A stretch of 64,000 bases of DNA from Hoplostethus atlanticus (lineage: Eukaryota > Chordata > Actinopteri > Trachichthyiformes > Trachichthyidae), in the NCBI GenBank assembly GCA_034670405.1, contig JAXDDX010000072.1, positions 2,355,001 to 2,419,000 on the forward strand. The letters run 5' to 3'. Position 1 is the stretch's first letter. Each line of letters opens with the position of its first letter. The translations under genes and the position numbers were made by a program. The notes under the pieces are model-generated. The model made no database searches. It had not been told where the DNA came from and was given only the letters and a program-made list of their open reading frames with translations. Of this stretch, positions 53,411-64,000 are shown piece by piece.

Positions 53411-53780
53411 GCACACACACACACACATAAACACACACACACACTTTTCCTTTGATCTTTGAAGCAGTCCACTGCACAAAAATGGTGCAGATCCTGCATG
53501 TAGTCAGTGTGTGTGTGTGTGTGTGTGTGTTTTCTACCCAGCATAGTGAATATAAGTAGGTATATATCACCGGCACCTCCCCCCCTGACGTGCATGTTGT
53601 CTGCAAACACCCCCCTCTAGCTCTCTCGCTCTCTCTCTCGCTCTCTCTCTCCCCTTCTTACTGACACAGTGTGAGGGAGAGAGCGAACGTGTGGCAGGTA
53701 CCAAACAGAGGATTAGTCCCATGTTCCTGTTGTTCCTACATCCAAACACAGAGGGGAAAGCACAGGCTAAGGCCTAATTT

Positions 53781-53812
<32 letters not shown>
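53411..53812 (+). repeat. (AC)n, (GT)n, (CT)n, (GT)n cluster
   Basis: AC near 53411-53443, GT at 53506-53530, CT-rich 53620-53652 and GT at 53780-53812. Confidence 0.93.
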
Positions 53813-54377
53813 GCACGCTAACTTCTCCACACACGACGGCGGATCGTGCAAACAGGCTTTACTCTGCTGCAGCCAGGAAACTTTGGCTTTCGCTTTGACA
53901 CACAAACTTTCCACCCCACCCTCAGACTCTCCTTCCACCGCAATCCCCCAGATTTCCTATGTCGTCGAGGGAAATGATTTCTAGTGGGCGAGTGGGCGGG
54001 ACAAAGATCGGGGAGAGAGCGAGCATTCGGAGAGAGAAGCACAAAACGAGGCATTGTGTACTTTTCTAAACGAACTGCGCGTGCAATTTGTCACGATGAC
54101 CGCGCAATTTTTTCCTCCTCCCTCGCCGGCGAGAATGTGACACGTCGCTCTATTAAGTCGCAATTAACATTTCACGTGCTCCTCCGAACCCCAATTTCCC
54201 CTCCTTTTTACCTCCGTCCTTCCCTCTCTGCCTCCGCCGCGGCAGGGAATCGCATTAAAAACGGCTGACCCGAGGTTAAAACTTCAATTAACGCTCGCTA
54301 ATGAAAGCCTGTTATTCTTCCCGGCGTTAATGTCTCCGCTCTATTCTTCTCGCCACTTCCTCCCTTCCCGTCTTCGT

Positions 54378-54530
<153 letters not shown>

Positions 54531-55532
54531 GGTTTTTGCATTTGTTATTCTGGTGTGTGGCGTTTGAGGGGTCTTGACCATCACTTCAAGACTGGAGAGG
54601 CCGGCAATAACCAATCAGAGTTGAAGAAGGGGGAAAAAAAGATAGAAAATGTTCCCTCTGTTGGCGTCGTAATGTACTTTTTTTTCCCCTCAACCCTCCC
54701 TCGTCTTCTTCTTCGGTTTCCAGCGTTTTCCCCCTCGGCGTGACGTTTCGACAACCTCGCCAGAGAACGTGCCTGAACTGCAGCTGGGTTTCGCATGTCG
54801 GTATAGGCACCCGTTACTCGAAACGCTGCATTGCATTCTGGTCTATCTCGGCTACTGTCGGAGGAGAAATCGGTCTCTCTCTGTTCTCTTTCTCCGACGG
54901 ATTTCTCCGCTGTGCGACTGCTGGACGTCGGTGTAGAAACAAGCCCTTGATCTTTGATTCTGAGGGGCGCTGACACCAAAAAGCTGACGTTCAACCGTTG
55001 ATATCAAACTCTACTGTAGCTGCACTGGAAATATCTCAACGTGGCGTCACATCGTCTACGTTTGGCCAGTTATCCGCGGGAATAAGAGAAATACAACCAC
55101 CGAACAACAAAATGCAGAAATGCAACGTACAACAGCATCAAAATGTTTTAGGGCGGATTTTTCCTTTTAAGTGTGTGATGTCCGACGTTGTCAGTGATAT
55201 TCCCGCAGCTTCCCCCGCTTCCACTCCTAACTGCATCCACTTCATACTCATTACGGTGAACAAATTGAAGATTTATCTGGAGGAGTATGTGAGCCCCGAC
55301 CCAAACTACGGCTCCCGTAAGTTGTGTGATGATTCCTGTTGTGTCAGCACCGTGTGGTCCAGGAGTCGCAGCGTCCTTTTGGGAGGCAGTAAAATTGGGA
55401 TGAAGGTGATGGGGTCCCCCCCGGACAAGGGGGAGAGAGGGGGAGATAGAGGGAGAGTCTCTCCAGCTATTAAATCGGGCTGTGGGTACTTTCACAGTTT
55501 AGTCAGAAGCAAATCCTGAAGGATCACTCCCT

Positions 55533-55541
<9 letters not shown>

Positions 55542-55575
<34 letters not shown>

Positions 55576-55697
55576 AGCTGTATGTAGTTTTGGATCTTTG
55601 CAGGAAGAATGTTTGAGGAAACGGGAAACGTCTTCCAGATGGCCGAGCGTGAAAACGATCCACGCTCACACAAACACATATACGTGCATGCACACCT

Positions 55698-55725
<28 letters not shown>
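55542..55725 (+). repeat. (CT)n and (AC)n arrays
   Basis: CT at 55542-55573 and AC at 55699-55725. Confidence 0.94.
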
Positions 55726-55729
<4 letters not shown>

Positions 55730-57260
55730 TGTCATATGTTCTATACAGCATGACCACATGCTTGCACAGTTGTCTAATTTTCCAGTTCATTTCAGGTCGG
55801 ATCAGATAGGAAGTTGGGTTCCCTCCAGGCCTCCGTGCCCCTGCTGTATTTCCTTGTGGAGAGTTATTGGGAATGTCAGACTGGGATCAGACATGATGCA
55901 TTGAATGTGATGGAAGTTCATTCATTTGTAACGGCAGAATCCGTTAAAACTGCATCATTCCGTTGCAGAGGAATTGCATCGCGATGATTCGATGCATTGA
56001 TGATGCATCCGTAAACTACGTAAACAACGTTGTTTTGTCCCATTTTTTCCCCGACCTCTCCGAGACGTTTTAGCGATGAGATAATGAATGAATCAGAGTT
56101 TTGCAATAAGAGTTTTATGTTGCAAAACTACAGGATGCTGGTTTGAACCTCGGTGAGGCTGGGGAACGTGGGTTGGGAACGTGAACGAGTAAAAAGTGGG
56201 AAAACTAACAACTTCTGACAAGGTGCCCTTTGGCGAGGCACCCTCAACTCCTCAGGGTGGAGCTGCTCAGTCGCCGACAGTAGAAAGTCTGTGGTCGTAC
56301 TGGGCAGCTCCCGGTAGGAACGTGAACCGGGACGGTTTTCCGGGATAAGCCGACTTCGGCCGGAAATAACATCAGGAGGCTTCGATTCTAGGAAGCTCCT
56401 CGGGTTGCACAAGCTGTGACTGGGAATATGAAATAAACATCAAACCCCCCCCCCCGCAGTATCAGAAAAAAGGAGCCGACGCGTAAATAAACCCTTCATC
56501 TGCACCTCCTCTTCCTCCTCTATCATCATTTGCGATTACAGGATCTGGGGAGCCCAAACACACTCAATTATCCAGCGCCGAGGCAGGCCCATTGATTTTT
56601 TTTTTTTTATTCTATCTCTATTTTTCCATTCTACCTTGTGCTGTGGTTCTTTTGGTTCATGCAGTAGTTTTCTATATGGAACTGTGATAACTCAAAGAAC
56701 ATGAAATAGAACAAATCGGAATGAATAACCCAGCGCGGCTCGTAAAAAAAACTTAAATCGTAATCCGGTTTGGAGCGTGTCGTGCATTTGCAGGCGCCAA
56801 AAGGTGTTCTGCTGCTGTACAAGCCTGAAGAAGAAACTTTTTCTCTCACCCCAGGCCGTCAAATATGCATGGAGGAGTGAAATAATGAGAGGGAGAGGGG
56901 GGGAGGGGGGGGGGGGGGGTAGGAAAAAGGAGATGGGACGGATGGAAGACGATGCTCTCGCCTCCATTAACTATTTACAGCACCAAGGACCATCTGGACT
57001 GAGGGAGAAGACGAGAGAAGGGGAGGGGAAGGGAGCGTTAGGGATATCCATATCTATCGGGAGAGATGATTGGGGGGAGGGGGGGGAGAGAATCAAAACA
57101 ATAGAGGAATAAAAGAGTGGGAGTAAGTGGTGAACGAGTGGAAAAGGAAACAGGCCGTCTTGATTAAGCCCGAAAGCCCTCATGTTTCCTCTTTCTCCTG
57201 GTTAGTTGTGGGGAAATGTGATCTAGACCCCAGGGAGGACTAATCATCAACACGTTTGTA

Positions 57261-57264
<4 letters not shown>

Positions 57265-57297
<33 letters not shown>
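57265..57297 (+). repeat. (GT)n microsatellite
   Basis: Pure array of about 33 bp. Confidence 0.96.
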
Positions 57298-57299
<2 letters not shown>

Positions 57300-57369
57300 A
57301 AAAAATACTGTAGATTAATTCATCACAGTGTTTACAGTTTTCCCTTCATTCTTTACTCTTCTTCTAGTT

Positions 57370-57575
57370 ATTCCAAATAAACCGGACACGTAAAACGCAT
57401 CACTTCCTGTGCGCCAGAGGATTTTTCCCGGGGGAAAAACCTACCAGGCACCGGGTGTTTTTCATGAACTGACTGGAGGTCGAGTCACTGTTGTGTTATT
57501 TCTATCACTCAGTGACAGGGAGTAACATAATGGACATTCATTTATATGAAAATGTCACAGATTATTCCTTTTAAA
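57370..57575 (-). repeat. dispersed repeat family D, copy 3, inverted
   Basis: Its reverse complement gives GGAATAATCTGTGACATTTT, then TTCATGAAAAACACCCGGTG, CCCGGGAAAAATCC and a GTTTATTT-like end, collinear with 44741-44940. It lies in the opposite orientation to the other copies. Confidence 0.65.
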
Positions 57576-57959
57576 GCAGCGCTAGGCAACGTCACACATT
57601 GGCGACACTCTTAAGTTTTGATTCATCACTTCCTGTGGGCGGAGAAGACTTCCTGCCAGGGATCAAACCTGACACCCTGTTGCAAGGACAGGTAGTTATC
57701 CATAAAAACAAAATACAAACTAGTGTGATTGTGCGTCTTGAACGTAGCTCCGAAGCGCGGGGAAGTGACAGAAAGATACGGAGGCATGAATGGAGAGACA
57801 GTGATGGAGGAGGAGGAGGGGGAGGAGGTGTGGATGCTGAAGAGGTGGAGGACTGATGTGTCCCTCCGCAGTGTGATGCCCCCTACTGTTCGGCTGAAAG
57901 AAGCCCTGGAGGGTTTTTGGATTCTCTCTCTCGTCTCTTTCGCTTGATGTCTTGCAAAG

Positions 57960-57960
<1 letters not shown>

Positions 57961-58040
<80 letters not shown>
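57961..58040 (+). repeat. long (AC)n microsatellite
   Basis: About 80 bp of pure AC, followed by about 190 bp of interrupted ACAC-rich DNA. In the sorcs2 transcript it is (UG)40, about 5.4 kb downstream of the exon A donor. Confidence 0.98.
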
Positions 58041-58041
<1 letters not shown>

Positions 58042-58416
58042 CTGCACACATACAAATACACAAATAGTACAAAAGATCACACACATACACAAACACACAA
58101 ATACAAATGCAGTCACAAATACACACAAAAAAAGCACAAACACGTATAAACGATTTACACTTACACACCAATACACATAAAACACACATATAACTAACAC
58201 AACTCCACACAAGTACACACATAAATACCCCACAAATATACACTCAGAAAAAACTTTCTGAACTTCATTTTCCTTTTAAGTTTCTCCTTAAAATTTAAGG
58301 GAAAAAAAAAATCTGTATCCGTGATCAGTCTGTATGTTCCTACTCCATTTATGGTGGTTATATGACTATTGGTTAACATGGCTTTTTGACAACTTCAATG
58401 GGTGTGTTAGTGTAGG

Positions 58417-58419
<3 letters not shown>

Positions 58420-58453
<34 letters not shown>
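58420..58453 (+). repeat. (GT)n microsatellite
   Basis: Pure array of about 34 bp. Confidence 0.96.
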
Positions 58454-58455
<2 letters not shown>

Positions 58456-59466
58456 AGGGGGATAATATATAAGCCGGCCTGTCGGAGGATCTCCTCATCC
58501 ATTATGGAGCAGCGTAGCCCCCCTGGTGAGGAGACTACCAGCTCCCCTCAAAAGACGTGTGAAGAACACATGAATTATAAATGCCCACCCCCCACCCCCC
58601 CGCTCTCACACCAACACACTGTTGCTGTGAGTGTGTGTACAGTGTACCAGTAAATGGATCGCATACGGGCTGCCCGAGTTGAACAACTTTTTAAAAGCGC
58701 GCAAACGCCTCAAAGTTTTGCACGTAGGATGTGAGCTCTTGGGTGTGACAGATTTGTGACGGCAGATACTGATATTGTTTTGGAATTGAAGCCGCTGATG
58801 GACAATGTAAATTGTCACCATATTATTTTGTTTATTTGTGTTTATTATTATTCATTTCATAACAACAGGAGAGATGGGGCAGAAGGGGGGATGACATGCA
58901 ACAAAAGGTCCTGGGCTGGCTTCAAATGCACATTAGCCAACTTGGCCACAAGGACTCCCCAAATTGTGACCCCCCCAAAAAATATAAATTTACAATGTTT
59001 CCCCCAGAAATGTATATTGGCCTCTAACACAGCATTTATACCACTGGACACTAAAACTCTCCATTGAAACCCAGGATAAGAATAATGTTGATCCGTCTAA
59101 CCCGTCTAATAAATACACTGAAGATATGAAAATGTTTCTGATTATTACTGTAAAACTAGTGAAATATTCTACCAGATAATTGTTAATAAGATTACTGTTT
59201 CAAGAATGTTGTCGAAACAGTCAATATTTATTCACCTCTCATTCATTCGAGAAACGTCTTAGAACAAGTTGATTTGCGGCAGAAACAAATTGCACATTGC
59301 GCAAATTGCGCATCGGCAATTTCCTTGTTTGTTTTGAAGAAAAGTTGGATTTGTACGACATGACTTTTTTCACAGTGCAAAACACTCAAGGGGTTTAAAA
59401 AAAAAAAAAAGCACGATCGGTAAACACACATAAGACTCAAGACTTAAAAAAGGGGTTTGTTGGAGT

Positions 59467-59468
<2 letters not shown>

Positions 59469-59499
<31 letters not shown>

Positions 59500-59697
59500 C
59501 AGATAATGGAGTGTTAAGTGTCTGGTGTATGTTCTCTCACTTCGGGGGGCCAGACCTCTGACGGGTCTAATGCACCTCAGCCAAAGAAAAACACAATATC
59601 AACACTGCAGTTACGGTTTAAATTATTGACCAGAAAGCCAGAACGTACCGAGTCTCCTTTTACTGTAACCAGAAAGAAAGAAAGAAAGAAAGAAAGA
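59469..59697 (+). repeat. (AC)n and (GAAA)n arrays
   Basis: AC at 59469-59497 and GAAA at 59672-59697. Confidence 0.93.
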
Positions 59698-60287
59698 GCA
59701 AGGGAATCAATTATTTGGTCTGTGTAAACCCCTCGTCACCGGGCAGCTCTCCGGCCTCAAACGGACAAAATCTGGCCGATCTTCCCACTGGAGGACTTCC
59801 CTATTATTTCCAATTCCACACTTCAAAGGCAAACAGTCCTCGGCATAAACTACCTGGGAGGCCGACATCGCCTCAGTCTGTCAGTTCCCACACAATCCCC
59901 CCCCCCTCTCATCACAAAGAGAGCCATTCTCACGACGTAGGGGGAATGTTTGGAGGCCTATTTATTTTTTTTTTTTTTCATCAGCCGTTGTTATAGGGAC
60001 AGCCTATAACCTTGGGACAGCCATAACAGACCGAAGGACCGGGACGCCGGAGCCGCAGACGGCAATAATAAAAGAACCTGACGCCAAAAAAGAGCCGGGG
60101 GACAGACACAACTCTCCTCGGCTCCGCTGGGAAGCGAAGACACAGCAATGGAAAAACACAACTTTACCCTGCGTGGTGCATGGCACAGGCCAGGGGTTTC
60201 TCTTTCAACTTTTGAAACACAACTTTTGCGCTGACTGAATTGAGGTTAGACCTATGTGGGTTTGACGTTTTGGATCGAAGCTGCCGA

Positions 60288-60380
60288 TATTTTGCGTAAT
60301 AATCCATGACATTTTCACATAAATTTCTCTCTGTCGCTGATTGATATATAACACAACGGTGATCCAAAATCTATCCAGTG
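60288..60380 (+). repeat. dispersed repeat family D, copy 4, truncated
   Basis: Contains TAATCCATGACATTTTCACA and GTGATCCAAAATCTATCC, matching the first about 100 bp of copy 2. It then stops at a short GAAA array (60383-60398). Confidence 0.5.
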
Positions 60381-60794
60381 CAGAAAGAAAGAAAGAAAGT
60401 CGGACCTATTTTCATATTGAACTTGCGCCACTCAACCAGGGCCACCGTTTGCAAATATATTCCTACTGCATATTCAGCGCTGCCTCCTCCACCGCCCACC
60501 ATCCACACCGAGGAAAAATCCAGCACATTTATTGTACATGGCGAATGGAGTGCTTTTTCTGATTTGCGTGTTGAACACTATAGGGATCTCGTTGTCAGCC
60601 CTGCTGCGCTTTTCTTGTTTGAAAAGTAAGTGCAAAAGTAATCTAGTAAATGAGTTGATCAGAGTACGATTTATAGTTGAAATCATCTATTAACGCATCG
60701 TGTCTACACTGTCGTGCAAAACATATAATATGAACAATAAACAATATATGAAATAAACTTTCATATATTGTGTATACGCTGCTTGACCAAACTC

Positions 60795-61047
60795 GGCATC
60801 TATTGCACGCCCAACCGTCCTGGTAGGGGGATCCCTCTCTGAGTAGCCCCTCCCAAGGTTTCTCCCAATTTTCCCAGTGAGGGTTTGTGGGAGTTTTTCC
60901 TTGTCCTCTGTGAGGGTCTAAGGCTGGGGGATGTCGTGTACTAACCATTTATTATTTTCACATGTTGGGCACTGTGAAGCCCTTAGAGACTGTAACGGTG
61001 ATTAAGGGCTATACAAATAAATGTGATTTGATTTGATTTGATTTGAT
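60795..61047 (+). mobile_element. L2-type LINE 3' end
   Basis: Contains GGGGGATCCCTCTCTGAGTA, CCAAGGTTTCTCCCA, GGGAGTTTTTCCTTGTCCTC and TGTGAGGGTCTAAGGC. It ends GGGCTATACAAATAAATGTG and a (GATTT)n tail. This is the well-known 3' UTR of a fish L2/CR1-clade LINE. It is 5' truncated, as is usual, and holds no reverse transcriptase. It lies antisense to sorcs2 within the large intron. Confidence 0.85.
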
Positions 61048-62879
61048 ATAATTTGCCCCTGTTTTGCGATAAAACGACAGATTTTAAACTGTTTCGAGAT
61101 ACCACTATTAAAAACTATCCCTTTATTGTGAATAGCTTGTGATGTATTTTTCACGTGAGGAACTCTTACACATGATCAACCAATCAATCAACACGCCTAC
61201 AACGATAAATTGTAAATGAACTACCCGTATAAAATGCTCTTCCTGTTTACTGTTTTTACCGGTTTAGCCACTGATCTCTCCTAATAGCCACTAGCCGCCG
61301 GTCACGTCTCTCTTTACAAGTGTTGACAATTCCCGTCTCGGTCATTACCACATACGACAGGCACGGTAACCAAGCGACCGACAGTAATGGCAGCCGTGGA
61401 AAACCCGGAATATGCCAAACGCTCCAAAGATAGCGTCATCGATTGACCCGTAGAGGTCAATGAACATTGCCGCCCCAAAACCTTTTACCTTGACAGACCA
61501 GCGTATCGAGGCTCCTCGCCTAGTGGCAATGAGGAACCGGCACAATACCGCTTCAGATTTGATCATTTCATGGCAAAAGTGTTGAGTGTTCAGTGTTTCC
61601 CCCGGAATTGTGTTCTCGTCAGGGTGGAAACGCCTCCGAAACAGCATTAAGATTTCACCTATGATGAAATCTAATGAAAGCCACACACTCCTGAAATACT
61701 CTCGGGTGGGTTAGCAGCTCTTAAAGCCGCGGCGAGGCAGATTGCATTGCAGGTTTTACAGGCTGCCACCCCTGAAGCTGTTGAGCAAAATCCTCCCACA
61801 CCAAGCTGGAATGATTTCTGCGGTCAAACCCCCCCCTTCATAGCGGTGACTGGACAATATCTGCTTTTTCATGTCATTGCTGCTATAGGCAAAGCGATAT
61901 ATTGGTTTAACCCTGCACTGAATCCCCACCACGCTGTTTGATTGATGCTAAAAGTGGTCGACCCTGAAGATACAGATTGCACCGCATGGCTTATTGACAC
62001 AGCTGCCCACGGGAAAAGCCTCCAAAGACCACCGCCGATTCCAAAAAAAAGGGGACCTCAGTTCACTGACTTCCGCTGCCACCAGAAACTTTCTCCTCTC
62101 TCCGCCGCTAACTTTCCCCCCGTGTGCAACCTGCCGTCTTGATCTATGCCACCTGACAGAGCGAGACGAGCGAGCCCATTCATCTCCTCCCCCCCCACCC
62201 ACCCCATCTTCCTCATTTGATCCCAGAGGCCCCGGGACTTCAAAGAGCCCGTATGCCGGCGGATTGTGGCTTTTCCACATACCATGCCAAGCTGACATCT
62301 GAAGCAGCTGAGGTGAGCTTCCCCCACATGCTACCAACACGGACGGTAAGCAGCTCAAGAAAACATGCTAATTTCATGGTAATGGCCGCTTTTTTCAGAC
62401 AATGGCGCCAAGAGGCAGCCGGCCACGTTCCTACGCCTGTGCCAATTTGAGATAAATTCTGATTCAATCCATTTGCTGTGGGGGTTTTTTTCTCAAGCGG
62501 CCTGTCCAGTGGCGAATTATTTATACGCTCTAACAATTAAAACATCAACAGGGGAAAGGAGGGAAATATGTACATTATTCATATCTGTCCTCCAGGGAGA
62601 CAAGCAGTCAGAGCTAATGAGCAGCTGATGCTTTGAAGTCATGGAGCCCACAGTGAGATGAATGGCATGAATTAAGTACCGCCATCAGACATGTTTTGCT
62701 CCGCGCGTGCGAATGCCTTCTACATGGGCTAATTTTAGCCAATGTTTTAAGCACAATCTTGTCTATTCTCTCACAAGTTTTTGCAACAGCAGTGATGAAA
62801 AGTGAAACTTCATCCAACCCCGTAGGGAAATTCTCTTTCCTCTTTCCTCCCTCCTCACAGGGAGGTCAGAGATCAGGGT

Positions 62880-62960
62880 CTTTAACTTGGACATTCAACT
62901 GTCCTTCAACCGAATGTCCAGGTTAAAGCCTAGCAACTAAGCCACCCTGCAACCCACAAA
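62880..62960 (-). repeat. possible tRNA-related SINE remnant
   Basis: GTTAAAGCCTAGCAACTAAG, followed by CCACCCTGCAACCCAC, reads like the reverse complement of a tRNA-like SINE head. Divergence is high, so the call is weak. Confidence 0.3.
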
Positions 62961-63478
62961 TTCCATACTTAATACTTACATGAGAACATATGTAGAGACA
63001 AGAAATACACTTGTTGTGAAGGGTACAAGGGAACGGATGCCTTGCTTTTGCACCGCAGCCCTCGAACAGGAGGGAAGTGTGAAATGTTGTTGGCGAGCAG
63101 CGATTCTGCTAAATAGAGAATGCTCTGCCAGCCAGACTTGACCCCTTTCCCTGGCACTGCCGGTGCCCGCCGTCCTGCCCTGTGCCACGCTGATACGCTA
63201 TCTGCCCAAACAGATGCCCACTCTGGCCTCCGAGCACCATTCTCCTACCCCCCTTCCCTCCGCCTTCTTGTGGCTGCCTGCTGATGTTTTGTCCGTCCTA
63301 GCGCTCGGTATCACTCCTGTCTCCTTGAAGAAGCGCGGCAAAGCGATAGAGGAGAACCACATTGACCTCGCTGTGCAGGGAAGCTGTTTGACGATAAAAG
63401 GTTCTTGGGTCTGGGGGCCAGGCATAACACATAAAGACATCCAACAAGAGCAAACCCGAGCGTACACGATTGGCCTAC

Positions 63479-63546
63479 CTCCACAGGGAGCTCTCCAACA
63501 CCTTGGTGGAGTCGGCATGGTAGTACTTGGTCAGGATCAGGATGAC
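63479..63546 (-). CDS. sorcs2: SorCS-family VPS10 receptor, internal exon A (SORCS2-like)
   Basis: Internal coding exon of 68 bp on the minus strand. A pyrimidine-rich tract ending in cccgtag precedes it, and the donor AG|GTAGG follows. It starts in phase 0, encodes 22 residues including LTKYYHADSTKVLESSLW, and ends with two bases (AG) of an Arg codon. The first base of exon B completes that codon, so the splice junction reads SSLW-R-STDYG. SorCS proteins are type I membrane sorting and proneurotrophin receptors with a luminal ten-bladed VPS10 propeller; the motif ESSLWRSTDYGTTY is typical of one blade. The gene is recognised from the family pattern, and SORCS2 is favoured over SORCS1 and SORCS3 mainly by exon B. 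The exon is tiny and has no start codon, so it is easily missed as an ORF. The preceding exon lies beyond the window end. Confidence 0.88.
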
Positions 63547-64000
63547 CTACGGGAGAGGAGAGAGAGGGAGAGTCAGGCATAACTGTAATACAAAACAGTT
63601 GGTTAACCAATGAAATGAGAGAGGAAATTTAACTGGATGCCCAGGGACCCGGCGGGCATCCACGGACAAATCGCATTGCAGTTATAGGTTGATGTGGGTG
63701 GTTGATGCGGGTGGTTGATGCGGGTGGTTGATGCGGGTGGTTGATGCGGGTGGTTACTGCGGTCACACTTTAAATTTTGTTGCACATCTACTGGTGTTCG
63801 GTACGGTATTTTTCATTTTTCATTTCATTTAGAGCGTCGCTCCACTGTCTTTGGGCCAACGCAGCGTCTTTACCATTATTACACAAGTAGACGCGCAAAA
63901 AAGGTGAAAATGTGAAAAAGCCTATAATTTTTAGGGCAGCCTAAAAAAAAATCTCAGTGTTGTCAGTCACTGTCAGTGTTTTCCACTTATGTTGGGGTCT
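63547..64000 (-). other. sorcs2: 3' end of the intron preceding exon A
   Basis: The stretch next to exon A is a strong polypyrimidine tract on the transcribed strand (plus-strand gagaggagagagagggagag at 63552-63571), followed by a 13-bp minisatellite about 140 bp from the acceptor. The rest up to 64000 is AT-rich and shows no exon. Confidence 0.7.
63687..63763 (+). repeat. 13-bp minisatellite near exon A
   Basis: Five tandem units of GGTTGATGCGGGT (first unit with one T for C), then a diverged sixth. It is located in the intron about 140 bp upstream of the exon A acceptor. Near-identity of the units suggests it is polymorphic. Confidence 0.9.

Noticed and set aside
55975-56010. Palindromic GCATCGCGATGATTCGATGC
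   Set aside because: Resembles common hAT-derived fish debris, but element ends could not be defined.
57626-58243. 205-codon minus-strand open frame rich in Cys and Val
   Set aside because: It is the translation of a long AC/GT microsatellite and its interrupted flank.
63687-63763. Regularly repeated units as a possible CRISPR array
   Set aside because: Units are directly adjacent with no spacers, and the genome is a vertebrate. It is a minisatellite.

Overview
This window is non-coding vertebrate DNA around two small exons, almost certainly from a ray-finned (teleost) fish. The evidence for a fish is very dense CA/GT and GA/CT microsatellites, a typical fish L2-type LINE 3' end at 60795-61047, tRNA-derived SINE debris, and several short inverted-repeat elements. 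There are no operons, compact ORFs or ribosome binding sites. Most long open frames are translated microsatellites or chance frames.

The one gene I can support lies on the minus strand. Exon A (63479-63546) and exon B (26832-26931) have correct splice sites, join in phase across an Arg codon, and together encode part of a VPS10 beta-propeller with an Asp-box motif (STDYGTTY). The sequence fits the SorCS receptor family, with SORCS2 the best match. Exon A comes first in the transcript and exon B next, so 26932-63478 is a single intron of about 36.5 kb. Positions 63547-64000 are the end of the preceding intron, and 1-26831 is the start of the following one. I saw no further exon of this gene.

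Layout: 1-3.7 kb holds a 172-bp foldback element and two copies of an inverted-repeat MITE with TTAAAGGTGC ends. 10-26 kb has microsatellites, a perfect 29-bp hairpin (18443-18507), a roughly 590-bp purine-rich stretch (19290-19880), and fragments of another dispersed family. 26.3 kb carries a hAT-like fragment just downstream of exon B. 28-45 kb holds an AT-rich repeat, very long GA and CT arrays, and a 215-bp MITE with about 28-bp terminal inverted repeats. 45-64 kb holds the longest GT arrays, a possible cryptic exon or recursive splice site (about 47.5 kb), the L2 tail, and a 13-bp minisatellite just upstream of exon A.

I found no convincing new coding system. The most interesting points concern how such a large, repeat-filled intron is spliced, and the structured inverted repeats. 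Family names for repeats come from remembered consensus features and pairwise comparison inside this window, not from a database search.
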